Shown piece after piece: positions 43,747-53,901 of a stretch of 64,000 nt of DNA. The notes below the pieces were generated by a model that worked only from the letters and a program-made list of their open reading frames with translations, ran no database searches and was not told the DNA's origin. Position numbers and translations under genes: made by a program. The stretch is taken from assembly GCF_001420995.1 (NCBI RefSeq), contig NZ_CP012184.1, positions 4,820,501 to 4,884,500 of the forward strand. The letters run 5' to 3'. The stretch is from Pseudonocardia sp. EC080619-01 (lineage in GTDB: Bacteria; Actinomycetota; Actinomycetes; Mycobacteriales; Pseudonocardiaceae). Each line of letters begins with the position of its first letter. Positions within the stretch are counted from its first letter, which is position 1.

Positions 43747-45591
43747 CTACACCGAGCGCAGGTCCAGGTCGAGCACCGCAGGGCCGGTCCCGGTGACGGT
43801 GACGGGGATGCCCCAGTCCTGCTGGTAGCGGTGGCAGGCGGCGAACGTGTCGGGCCCGCCGTCGGCGGCGTCGCAGGCCGCAGCGGCGACGGCGACCTGC
43901 AGCACCCCGGACCCGACGGCCGGGTCGAGCTCCAGCTCGCGGGTCAGCCCCGTCGCGGTGCCGGCCCCCGCCCGCAGCAGCGACGGCGGGTCCGCGGCGA
44001 CGGTGAGCGACGTCGGGTCGCCGAACCGGTCGTCGAGGTGCTGGCCCGCGGGCGGGGTGAACCCGATCCGCAGCGCGACGCCGGCGCCCAGCTCGGTGGG
44101 CGTGCGCCGGACGGTGTGCCGGCCGCCCTCGACCAGCGACCCGGCCGGGATCGGCAGCCGCACCAGGCGGTGCGCCGCGGACTCCACGACGACCAGCGTC
44201 TCGCCGTCCACCAGCAGGTCCGAGGGCTCGGCGAGCCCCTCGGCCAGCGTCGACACGCTGCCCGCGGCCGGATCGAACCGGCGGACGGCGCCGTTGTAGG
44301 TGTCGGCGACGGCGACGGAGCCGTCGGGCAGCACGGCGACGCCCAGCGGGTGCTGCAGCAGCGCCTCGGCCGCCGGCCCGTCGCGGTGCCCGAACTCGAA
44401 CAGGCCCTGCCCGACGGCGGTGCTCACCGCGGGCCCGGCCCCCGGGTCGACGTCCACCCGGCGCAGTGCCGAGATCTCGGAGTCGGCGACCCAGAGGGTG
44501 CCGTCCGGGCCGGTGGCGAGCCCCGACGGCTGCGCGAGGAACGCCTCGGCGAACGAGCCGTCGCGCAGGCCCTCGTTGGTCGTCCCGGCCAGCACCCGGG
44601 CCTGCCCGGACACGGGGTCGACCGTCCAGAGCTGGTGCGACCCGGCCATCGCGACGACGACGTGGCCGTCCCACGGCGCCAGGTCCCACGGCGACGACAG
44701 CTCGGCCGCGGTCCCGCCCGGGTCGACGCGCTCGCGCAGCTGCGATCCCGTCCCCGCCACGGTGGAGACGGTGCCGTCGTCGAGCGACACCCGGCGCACC
44801 GCGTGGTTCACCGTGTCCGCGACGAACACCGTGGACGGGTCGAGCACGAGCAGCCCCTGCGGCTCGGAGAACCGGGCGCTCCCGGCCGGGCCGTCGGTGT
44901 ACCCGCGCCCGCCGTCACCGATCCGCCTGCGCTCGGTGACGAGATCGGGTTCGAGCTCGACGAGCTGGTGGTGCGCGGTGTCGGACACCAGGAACGTTCC
45001 GCCGGGCAGCGTCGCGACCTTGCCCGGGAACCGCAGCGCGGTCTCCGGTGCGGGCGGCGGGACGTACGGCCCGTCGCCGCGGCGCAGCCGGTCGCCGTGG
45101 GTGTCGACGAGTTCCCGCACCAGGGCGGCGAGCCCCGGCCCGTGACCCTCTCCCGCCATCCGGGCGACGACCGTGCCGTCCGGGTCGATCACCGCGAGCG
45201 TCGGCCAGGCGCGTGCGGCGTAGGCGTCCCAGGTGGTCAGCTCGGGATCGTCGAGCACCGGGTGCTCCACGCCGTAGCGCTCCACCGCGGCCTCGACCGC
45301 GTCCGGATCGGCCTCGTGCACGAACTTCGGCGAGTGCACCCCGACGATCGTCAGGACGTCGCCGAACTCCTCCTCCAGCGGCCGGAGCTCGTCGAGCGCG
45401 TGCAAACAGTTCACGCAGCAGAACGTCCAGAAGTCGAGGACGACGATCCGGCCGCGCAGGTCGGCCAGGGTGATCTCCCGGCCGCCGGTGTTGAGCCAGC
45501 GCCGCCCGCGCAGCTCGGGGGCCCGTACCTTCATCCGCTCGGCGCCCGGGCTCGTCCCGGCCGCACCGCTCTCGCCAGCGCTCACGATCAT
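43747..45591 (-). CDS. Thioredoxin-like domain fused to NHL-repeat beta-propeller
   Basis: 614 residues. N-terminal thioredoxin fold with VLDFWTFCCVNCLHALDELRPLEEEF, cysteines at 58, 59 and 62 (CxxC is CVNC), and the cis-Pro segment AWPTLAVIDPDG. After residue 190 come six or so NHL repeats such as PQGLLVLDPSTVFVADTVNHAVRRV and PSGLATGPDGTLWVADSEISALRRV, then a C-terminal DsbD-like beta domain. It is the NHLRC2-like architecture. No signal peptide, so cytosolic. Redox role is likely, substrate unknown. ATG at 45591. Confidence 0.87.
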   Translation of the reverse strand: MIVSAGESGAAGTSPGAERMKVRAPELRGRRWLNTGGREITLADLRGRIVVLDFWTFCCVNCLHALDELRPLEEEFGDVLTIVGVHSPKFVHEADPDAVEAAVERYGVEHPVLDDPELTTWDAYAARAWPTLAVIDPDGTVVARMAGEGHGPGLAALVRELVDTHGDRLRRGDGPYVPPPAPETALRFPGKVATLPGGTFLVSDTAHHQLVELEPDLVTERRRIGDGGRGYTDGPAGSARFSEPQGLLVLDPSTVFVADTVNHAVRRVSLDDGTVSTVAGTGSQLRERVDPGGTAAELSSPWDLAPWDGHVVVAMAGSHQLWTVDPVSGQARVLAGTTNEGLRDGSFAEAFLAQPSGLATGPDGTLWVADSEISALRRVDVDPGAGPAVSTAVGQGLFEFGHRDGPAAEALLQHPLGVAVLPDGSVAVADTYNGAVRRFDPAAGSVSTLAEGLAEPSDLLVDGETLVVVESAAHRLVRLPIPAGSLVEGGRHTVRRTPTELGAGVALRIGFTPPAGQHLDDRFGDPTSLTVAADPPSLLRAGAGTATGLTRELELDPAVGSGVLQVAVAAAACDAADGGPDTFAACHRYQQDWGIPVTVTGTGPAVLDLDLRSV

Positions 45592-45645
45592 GTGCAACGC
45601 CGGACCGGCGCGCGGGTGTTCCGTGACCGCGCGAGACTGACCGGC

Positions 45646-46452
45646 ATGCCCGAGCTGCCCGAGGTCGAGAACGCGCGTGCGGTGCTGGCGCAGGCGACCG
45701 GCCGCACGATCACCGACGTCGACGACGGCGACGACTGGGTGTGCCGCCCGCACCGGCCCGGCGACATCGCGTCGGCCCTGAAGGGCGGGCGGTTGACCGC
45801 GGCCCACCGGATCGGCAAGACGATGTGGTGCGACACCGAGACCGCCGACGGCGACGCCGGGCCCGCGCTGGGCGTGCACCTCGGGATGGGCGGGCGGATC
45901 GTCGTCACGAACTCCGGCGGCGAGCGGATCGGCGGCGGCCCGGCGCGCCCCGACCGGCAGTCGCGCAAACGCGAGTGGGACCGCTTCACCGTCACCTTCG
46001 ACGACGGCGGGCAGTTCCGGCTGTTCGACAAGCGCCGGCTGGGCCGGGTCCGGCTCGATCCCGACCTGTCCGGTCTCGGGCCCGACGCCGAGGGGCTGCG
46101 GCCCGCGGTGTTCCGGGAGCGGCTGCTGCGCGGGAGGTCGGCGGTGAAGGCCCGGCTGCTGGACCAGTCGGTGCTCGCGGGTGTCGGGAACCTGCTGGCC
46201 GACGAGACGCTCTGGCAGGCCCGGATCGCCCCGGCGACCCCGGTGCGGGACCTGACGCGCACCGATCTCGACCGGCTGCACCGCAACCTGGACCGCGCGC
46301 TGGAGCGGGCGATCGCGAACGGCGGTGTGCACACCGGTGAGGTGATCGAGCACCGGCACCCGGGCGGGCACTGTCCCCGCTGCGGGGCGGAGATGGTGCA
46401 CGGGACCGTCGGCGGCCGGTCGACGTGGTGGTGCCCGCAGGAACAGGGCTGA
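45646..46452 (+). CDS. nei: Fpg/Nei-family DNA glycosylase
   Basis: 268 residues. MPELPEVENARAVL gives the catalytic Pro/Glu N-terminus after Met removal; H2TH region ARLLDQSVLAGVGNLLADETLWQARIAP. The C-terminal zinc finger is CPRC ... WWCPQEQG: it has only three cysteines, with Glu where the fourth is expected. Bifunctional base-excision repair glycosylase/AP lyase for oxidised bases. ATG at 45646, divergent from the thioredoxin-NHL gene (54 bp between). Confidence 0.9.
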   Translation: MPELPEVENARAVLAQATGRTITDVDDGDDWVCRPHRPGDIASALKGGRLTAAHRIGKTMWCDTETADGDAGPALGVHLGMGGRIVVTNSGGERIGGGPARPDRQSRKREWDRFTVTFDDGGQFRLFDKRRLGRVRLDPDLSGLGPDAEGLRPAVFRERLLRGRSAVKARLLDQSVLAGVGNLLADETLWQARIAPATPVRDLTRTDLDRLHRNLDRALERAIANGGVHTGEVIEHRHPGGHCPRCGAEMVHGTVGGRSTWWCPQEQG

Positions 46453-46489
46453 GCCGCGGCGCCGCCCGCGGGTCGTGCACAATCGCCGG

Positions 46490-47047
46490 GTGCCGGACGA
46501 ATCGGACACCGCCCTGCTCTACGTCGACCGTGGTCTCGTGCGCGCCGACCAGAGCCCGCCCGACCTGCAGGCCCAGCGCCGGGCGCACTCCCGGTCACGG
46601 GCCGCCCGGTGGGCGCGGCGGGCGTTCCCGGTCGTCCTGGTCCTGGTGACGATCGTCCTGCTGGTGCCGGGCACGTCCGGTCTGCTCTGGACACCGGTCC
46701 TGCTGGTGGCCGCCGGGATCGCCGTGGTGCTCCTGACGCGTGCCGCCCGGGGTGCGCACGCCGTCGCCGGCCTGCCGGTACCGATCGAGATCACCGGGAA
46801 GGTCGCGACGGCGATGCGCGCGATGCTGGCGATGAGCCGCGGGATCGCGGCGCAGCGGGCGATGCGGCGCTCCCGTCCGGCCGCCGAGGGCGCGGTGCTC
46901 CTGCGCCGCTGGTCCGCCGCGGCCGACGAGCTGCGCGCGGCCTGGCTCCGCGGGGACGTCGCGGCCTGGCACGAGCACGCCCGCACCCTGGCCGCGGCGG
47001 GGGAGCGGGCCGAGCAGGTGCGGGCCGACATCGAGGGCGGCACCTGA
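46490..47047 (+). CDS. Hypothetical membrane protein with two helices
   Basis: 185 residues. Basic N-terminus, then two close transmembrane helices (FPVVLVLVTIVLLVPGTSGLLW; TPVLLVAAGIAVVLLTRAA), followed by an Ala/Arg-rich helical cytoplasmic domain. No recognised family. GTG at 46490, 37 bp after the glycosylase, same strand. Convergent with the PAP2 gene. Confidence 0.65.
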   Translation: MPDESDTALLYVDRGLVRADQSPPDLQAQRRAHSRSRAARWARRAFPVVLVLVTIVLLVPGTSGLLWTPVLLVAAGIAVVLLTRAARGAHAVAGLPVPIEITGKVATAMRAMLAMSRGIAAQRAMRRSRPAAEGAVLLRRWSAAADELRAAWLRGDVAAWHEHARTLAAAGERAEQVRADIEGGT

Positions 47048-47058
47048 CCCGGACCCGC

Positions 47059-47753
47059 TCAGGTGACCCCGGTGGGACGGCGGCCCGCCTGCACGACGCT
47101 CAGCACCGTCACCCCGGCGAACGCCAGCCCGGCGCCCAGCGCCCACCCGGCGAGCACGTCGGAGAGCCAGTGCACGCCCAGGTAGATCCGGGTGAACCCG
47201 ACCGCGCCCGCCCACAGCGCGGCGAACACGGCCAGGAGTGTGCGCACCCGCCGGGTCAGCGACGGCCACAGCACCAGCACGAGCGCGGTCCACGCGGCGG
47301 CGACCATCGTCGCGTGCCCGGACGGCAGCGACTCGTTCGCCACCGACAGCACCTGCAGCTGCTCCGGCGGCCGGGACCGGTCCAGGACCCGCTTGAGCCC
47401 GGACATCACCGCGCTCGCGACCAGCGGCACGGCGGCCAGGCAGACGCCCTCGGCGCGGCGCCCGCGCCAGTACAGGACGCCGCCGGCGACGAGCGCGACC
47501 AGCGCGCTACCCACCGTGTTGCCGATCTCCGTCACGAGCAGCGCGAACGCCACCGGGGTGGGTTCCCGTTCGGCGGCGAGCCCGGTCGCCGTCGTCACGT
47601 CCCGCTGGAGCCCGCCGCTCACGCCGATCAGCAGCAGCGACACTGCCGTGACCAGCAGCAGGGCGGCGACGATCCCGGTCGTGCGCGGTTCGGGCCGGTG
47701 TCCGGGCGCCCCGCCGGTCCGCCCGGCGGGGGCCCGCCCCGCCGGGCCGCTGC

Positions 47754-47757
<4 letters not shown>
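47059..47757 (-). CDS. PAP2-family membrane phosphatase
   Basis: 232 residues, about six transmembrane helices. Acid phosphatase signature split into KRVLDRSRPPE, LPSGHATMVAAAW and RIYLGVHWLSDVLAGWALG. Probably dephosphorylates a lipid phosphate or undecaprenyl-type pyrophosphate on the outer face (family knowledge). GTG at 47757 overlaps the pgi stop by four bases, so it is the second gene of a pgi operon. Confidence 0.88.
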
Positions 47758-49433
<1,676 letters not shown>

Positions 49434-49926
49434 CCGGCCATCATTCCGCAGCGTCAAGCCCCGGGCGCGCGGGCCGGGGCCACGGTGGACGGTCCCCGGC
49501 GTACTGCGCCGCACGGGGGTACCGCCCGTCGCGGACGGCCCCGGGCGGGACGAGCGGTACGTCCGGAACGACGGACCGCCCATCGCTGCGAACCGTCCGT
49601 GACACCCGGTCGAGTTACCGGATAGTACTGCTGCACCCGGGTGACGGCGCCCACGATCCCTGCACGCAGCGTGTCGTCTACCTGCGCGAACGCACCACGG
49701 AAGGGACCGCTCGACCGGTCGTGCCGCCGAATCGTCCGGTCACGGCGCGCTCCGGAGGTGCGACACACGGTGAGGTGTGAGCCGAGCGACTTTCGTCGCG
49801 GCATGCGGTCGATTCGTCGCGCAGAGTCGCTTAACCGGGTGGAGCAGAGCGATTCCACTCATAAGCTCTTGTGCATTACGTGGTGACCAGTTCACCCGAT
49901 GTGATCATGCTCGTACTGGAGGAACC
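49434..49926. other. Divergent regulatory gap between pgi and doxX
   Basis: 493 bp without a supportable gene. The half next to doxX is noticeably richer in A+T (for example around 49790-49920, with CATAAGCTCTTGTGCATTAC) than surrounding DNA and probably holds the doxX promoter. No clear hexamers or palindromes were found. Confidence 0.5.
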
Positions 49927-50394
49927 GTGTACCGCTCCCTGACCGGAACCCCGCGGGACGTCGTCCTGCTCGTCGGCCGTGTGCTGCTCGCCTACATCCT
50001 GATCATGCACGCCTGGAAGAAGATCGACGCGGGGCTCTTCGACACCGCCACGGTGTTCTCCAAGTTCGGCATCCCGCTGGCGATCGCCGCGGCGTCCTTC
50101 ACGATCGTCGTCGAGATCGTGGTGTCGGTGTCGCTGCTGCTCGGCCTGCGGATGGTCGTCCCCGCCGGACTGATGATCTTCGTGATGGCGGGTGCCATCT
50201 GGTTCGTGCACGGCCAGAACGGCCTGTTCATGGAGAACAGCGGCTGGGCGCTGGTCGGCACGATCATCTGCGCGCTGACCGCCTTCATGGTCGCCGGTGC
50301 CGGCCGGTTCAGCCTGGACACGGTGCTGTCCCGCCAGGCCGAGCGCCGGATGGAGCAGACCCAGACCATCCCGCGCCAGACCATCTCGGTGTGA
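49927..50394 (+). CDS. DoxX-family membrane protein
   Basis: 155 residues, four transmembrane helices. RDVVLLVGRVLLAYILIMHAWKKIDAG and FGIPLAIAAASFTIVVEIVVSVSLLLGL are typical of DoxX. The C-terminal tail is polar (RQAERRMEQTQTIPRQTISV). DoxX proteins have been linked to redox stress responses in actinobacteria (family knowledge). GTG at 49927 preceded by GGAGGA. Confidence 0.83.
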   Translation: MYRSLTGTPRDVVLLVGRVLLAYILIMHAWKKIDAGLFDTATVFSKFGIPLAIAAASFTIVVEIVVSVSLLLGLRMVVPAGLMIFVMAGAIWFVHGQNGLFMENSGWALVGTIICALTAFMVAGAGRFSLDTVLSRQAERRMEQTQTIPRQTISV

Positions 50395-50450
50395 GACCTC
50401 CCGGCCCGTCCGTGCGCCCCCGACGCCGGACGGGCCGGTGAGCCCGGCCC

Positions 50451-50504
50451 CGCCCCACCTCTGCCCCACCTCTGCCCCGCCCGGCCCCGCCCGGCCCCGC
50501 AGGA
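50451..50504. repeat. Short C-rich tandem repeats
   Basis: Three CCCCACCTCTG-like units followed by CCCGGCCCCG units in the gap between doxX and the HipA-like gene. Non-coding. Confidence 0.6.
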
Positions 50505-50603
50505 CCGCTCCGGCGCGATCACGGCCCGCATCCCGACGCCACGGGGTGCGGGCCGTTCGCATCTCGATCGCGGGTGCGGATGGGCGCCGGATAGCCTCCG
50601 CGC

Positions 50604-51485
50604 GTGCTGTCCCGACCGGACCCGCGCGGGCAGGGCCTGCGCCACGTCACCGCGATCCGCTACGTCACCCCGCTGCGCGAGGGCGGCTCGCTGCCCGGCC
50701 TGATGGAGGCCGACGACCTGGGCAGCTACGCGGTGAAGTTCACCGGTGCGGGCCAGGGCCGGTCGGTGCTGGTGAACGAGATCGTCGCCGGTGAGCTGGC
50801 CCGGGCGCTCGGCCTACCGGTCCCCGAGATCGTCACCGTCGACGTCGACGGCGAGCTCGGCCGCACCGAACCCGACCAGGAGGTCCAGGAGCTGCTCCGC
50901 TCCTCGGCCGGGCTGAACCTGGGGATCGACTTCCTGCCCGGGGCGCTCGACCTGGACCCGCTGGCGTTCGACGTCGGCCCGGAGTTCGCCGGGCGGGTGC
51001 TGTGGTTCGACGCGCTCGTCGGCAACGTCGACCGCTCCTGGCGCAACTCGAACATGCTGCTCTGGCACCGGCGTCCGTACCTGATCGACCACGGCGCGAC
51101 GCTCACCTTCGCGCACAGCTGGGAGTCGGCGTCGCGGTTCCCGGCGAAGCCGTTCGACGCCGGCGACCACGTCCTGCTCGGCTGCCGGCCCGACCTCGAC
51201 GCCGCCGACACCGCGCTCGCGCCGCTGGTCACCCGCGCGCTGCTGGACGACGTGCTCGCCCTCGTCCCCGGCGGGTGGCTGGACGGGGAGCCGGGCTTCG
51301 ACTCGGCGGAGGCCGTCCGCGACGCCTACGTGACGGCACTGCTCGGCCGCGTGCAGCGGCGCGCGGAGTGGCTGCCGGGGGTGCGGGAGACCGTGCGCGC
51401 CGGCCGGCCACGCCCGGTGGACCGCGAGCCGCGCCGCCCGTCGTGGCTGCGGATCGGCGGGGTGGACGGCGGTGCGGGCCGGTGA
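50604..51485 (+). CDS. HipA-like serine/threonine kinase
   Basis: 293 residues, shorter than HipA (about 440). Conserved kinase elements: YAVKFTGAGQGRSVLVNEIVAGELARALGLPVPEI (nucleotide-binding Lys and Glu), ALVGNVDRSWRNSNMLLW (catalytic N-x-D with downstream Asn), and YLIDHGATLTF (metal-binding Asp). The N-terminal HipB-contacting domain of true HipA is missing and no HipB-type antitoxin is beside it. Target unknown. GTG at 50604; the stop overlaps the DUF3037 gene. Confidence 0.78.
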   Translation: MLSRPDPRGQGLRHVTAIRYVTPLREGGSLPGLMEADDLGSYAVKFTGAGQGRSVLVNEIVAGELARALGLPVPEIVTVDVDGELGRTEPDQEVQELLRSSAGLNLGIDFLPGALDLDPLAFDVGPEFAGRVLWFDALVGNVDRSWRNSNMLLWHRRPYLIDHGATLTFAHSWESASRFPAKPFDAGDHVLLGCRPDLDAADTALAPLVTRALLDDVLALVPGGWLDGEPGFDSAEAVRDAYVTALLGRVQRRAEWLPGVRETVRAGRPRPVDREPRRPSWLRIGGVDGGAGR

Positions 51486-51916
51486 GCGACCTCGTCACCT
51501 ACGAGTACGCCCTGCTGCAGGTGGTTCCGCGGGTCGAGCGCGGGGAGTCGGTCAACGCCGGGGTGCTGCTGCACTGCCGGCGGCGCGACGTCCTCGCCGT
51601 CCGGGTGCACCTGGACCGGGAGCGGCTGGCCGCGCTCGACCCGCACTGCGACGCCGACGCCGTCGCCGACGTGCTGGAGACGATCGCGGCGGTGGCCGCG
51701 GTGCCGGAGCCGCCCCGCTCGGACCGGCACGCCACGGGCGCGCTGGCCGCCCGCGGCCCGGGGGCGGGCGAGGACATCGGACGCCGGTTCCGCAGGCTGA
51801 CGACGGCACGCAGCACGATCGTCCGGCCCGGGCCCGTCCACACCGGACTGACCGCGGACCCGCACGCCGAGGCGGACCGGCTGCTGGAGCGCCTCGTGCT
51901 GCCCCTCGGCGGGTGA
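51482..51916 (+). CDS. DUF3037 protein paired with the HipA-like kinase
   Basis: 144 residues. LVTYEYALLQVVPRVERGESVNAGVLLHCRRRDVLAVRVHLDRERL is the DUF3037 core; soluble, no signal. GTG at 51482 overlaps the kinase stop by four bases (GTGA), so translation is coupled. This kinase-DUF3037 pairing is recurrent in actinobacteria to my knowledge. The role is unknown; DUF3037 could be substrate, inhibitor or partner of the kinase. Confidence 0.8.
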   Translation: MSDLVTYEYALLQVVPRVERGESVNAGVLLHCRRRDVLAVRVHLDRERLAALDPHCDADAVADVLETIAAVAAVPEPPRSDRHATGALAARGPGAGEDIGRRFRRLTTARSTIVRPGPVHTGLTADPHAEADRLLERLVLPLGG

Positions 51917-51965
51917 CCGGTCCGGACGCCTGGCCCGTCCGGCGACGATCATGTTGGATCGGGGG

Positions 51966-53012
51966 ATGGCCGACACGCACGACGGAGTGGACCCGGTCGC
52001 CCTGACCCGCTGGCTCGCCGCCGAGGCCCCGCGGGTGGTGACGGGTGACGGGCCGGTGGCCGTGCAGCGGATCTCCGGCGGGCACTCCAACCTCACCTTC
52101 CGGGTGGTCGACGCCGAGGGCACGCCGTTCGCGCTGCGCCGCCCCCCGACCGGCGGGGTGCTCGCCACCGCGCACGACATGAGCCGGGAGTGGCGGTTCC
52201 TCACCGCGCTGTCCGGGACCGGCGTCCCCGTCGCGGAGCCGGTCGCGCACTGCGAGGACACCGCCGTGATCGGCGCCGGTTTCTACCTGATGAGCTGGGT
52301 GGACGGCGTCGTCCCCGGCGACCGGGCGTCCGGCGACCCGATCCCGGAGCCGGAGCGCGAGGCCTGCGGGCTGGACACCGCCGACGTCCTCGCCGCGCTG
52401 CACGCCGTCGATCCCGGCGCCGTCGGACTGGACGACCTGCGGCGGCCCGGCCGCTACCTCGAACGCCAGCTGCGGCGCTGGCACCGGCAGGCGCACTCGG
52501 GCGCCTTCACCGATCTCGCCGCGATCGACGCCGCGCACGAGCAGCTCCTCGCCCGGATGCCCGCCGACCCGGCGGAGGGGCCGCGGATCGCGCACGGCGA
52601 CTACCGGCCGGGGAACCTGTCCTACCGCGACGGCCGGGTGGCGGCCGTCTTCGACTGGGAGCTCGCGACGCTCGGCGAGCCGCTGGCCGACCTCGGCTGG
52701 CTCGTCGCGTCCTGGGAGCGCCCCGGCGACACCCGGCACACGATCACGAGCGGCCCGACCGCGGCGCCGGGCTGGCCGGAACGCGACGGCATCGCCGGCC
52801 GCTACGCCGCGCGGTCCGGCCGCCCGGTGGACGACCTGCCGTACTGGGTGGCGTTCGCGTACTGGCGGTGCGCCTGCATCGGCACCGGCGTCTGGACCCG
52901 CTACGCGCAGGGGAACATGGGTGCCGGCGCGGAGTCGGGCGCGACGCTGGAACGGCGCAGGCTCGGGGTGCTCGCCGACGCCGAGGCCGCGCTGGCCGAG
53001 CTCGCGGGCTGA
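51966..53012 (+). CDS. APH-family phosphotransferase (ACAD10/FadE36-like)
   Basis: 348 residues. Kinase-like fold: VQRISGGHSNLTFRVVDAEG and FALRRPP (ATP site), RIAHGDYRPGNLSYRDGRVAAVFDWELATLGEPLADLGWL (HxDxxxxN plus DWE catalytic site). This branch phosphorylates small hydroxy compounds such as 4-hydroxyacyl-CoA in relatives; substrate here unknown. ATG at 51966 (MADTHDG) preferred; ATG at 51951 would add five residues. Confidence 0.85.
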   Translation: MADTHDGVDPVALTRWLAAEAPRVVTGDGPVAVQRISGGHSNLTFRVVDAEGTPFALRRPPTGGVLATAHDMSREWRFLTALSGTGVPVAEPVAHCEDTAVIGAGFYLMSWVDGVVPGDRASGDPIPEPEREACGLDTADVLAALHAVDPGAVGLDDLRRPGRYLERQLRRWHRQAHSGAFTDLAAIDAAHEQLLARMPADPAEGPRIAHGDYRPGNLSYRDGRVAAVFDWELATLGEPLADLGWLVASWERPGDTRHTITSGPTAAPGWPERDGIAGRYAARSGRPVDDLPYWVAFAYWRCACIGTGVWTRYAQGNMGAGAESGATLERRRLGVLADAEAALAELAG

Positions 53013-53025
53013 CGGCCCGGCGGGC

Positions 53026-53772
53026 TCAGCCGAGGTCCGGGTCGTCGACGAAGGTCACCCGGTCCGCCCGGTAGTTGTCGAAGACGACCTGCACCGGCCG
53101 GTCGTCCTCGTCGTGGAACAGCTGCTCGCGCAGCAGCACCGGGGCACCCGGGGCGACGCCCAGCAGCCGCCCGGTCCGGTCGTCGGCGCCCGCGGCGCCG
53201 ATCTCGGTCTGCACCCGGCCCAGGCCCACCCCGAAGAAGTCGGCGAACACGACGTCGAGGGCGGCCGGCCCGGCGTACGACGGCGTGGTGAAGGAGCTCG
53301 GGAAGTAGGCCGTCCGGACGCCGATCACCTCGCCGTCGGCGCGGAAGATGTTCTCGTTCATCCGCAGCGCCGCGTCGGGGACGCCGAGCCGGTGCCGCAG
53401 CAGCGGCGTCGAGGGCACGACGCCCTGCTCGGTCATCTGCAGCGTCACCTCGGTGGCACCGAGGGCGGTCACGGTGTCCCGCAGCCGGACCGCGACACCC
53501 CGCCGGACGACGACGGTGCCGCGGCGCTGCTGGCGGTCGACGAACCCCTCGTCGGCGAGCTGCTGCAGGGCGGCCCGCACCGCGGAGCGGCTCGCGTTGA
53601 GCGACTCCATCAGCTGGTCCTCGACGAGCTTCTCGTCGACGACGAGGTAGCCGCCCCGCACGGAGGCGCGCAGCATCTCCCGCACCCGGCGCGGGAACGT
53701 GTGCCGCCCGCGGGCGGTCCCGCCGGACGCGCGGGGGTGCGGGACGGTGGTGAGCCGGCCGGGACGGGACAT
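53026..53772 (-). CDS. GntR-family regulator with UTRA domain
   Basis: 248 residues. GntR winged helix after residue 27: RVREMLRASVRGGYL ... LMESLNASRSAVRAALQQLADEGFVDRQQRRGTVV. C-terminal UTRA effector domain with GVRTAYFPSSF and LLREQLFHDEDDRPVQVVFDNYRADR. It is the last gene of the leftward cluster, 129 bp after the monooxygenase, and probably senses the imported compound. ATG at 53772. Confidence 0.9.
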   Translation of the reverse strand: MSRPGRLTTVPHPRASGGTARGRHTFPRRVREMLRASVRGGYLVVDEKLVEDQLMESLNASRSAVRAALQQLADEGFVDRQQRRGTVVVRRGVAVRLRDTVTALGATEVTLQMTEQGVVPSTPLLRHRLGVPDAALRMNENIFRADGEVIGVRTAYFPSSFTTPSYAGPAALDVVFADFFGVGLGRVQTEIGAAGADDRTGRLLGVAPGAPVLLREQLFHDEDDRPVQVVFDNYRADRVTFVDDPDLG

Positions 53773-53901
53773 GGGCGGGGCCTTCCTGCGAGGGATTCCT
53801 GCTGGGGTGACCGTCGCCCGGGAACCGTCCCTCCCGGGTTACCGGCCGGGAACGATGCTGTGACCCGTGCCCGGCGCCGGTGGCGGGCACGGGCCGGGGC
53901 G

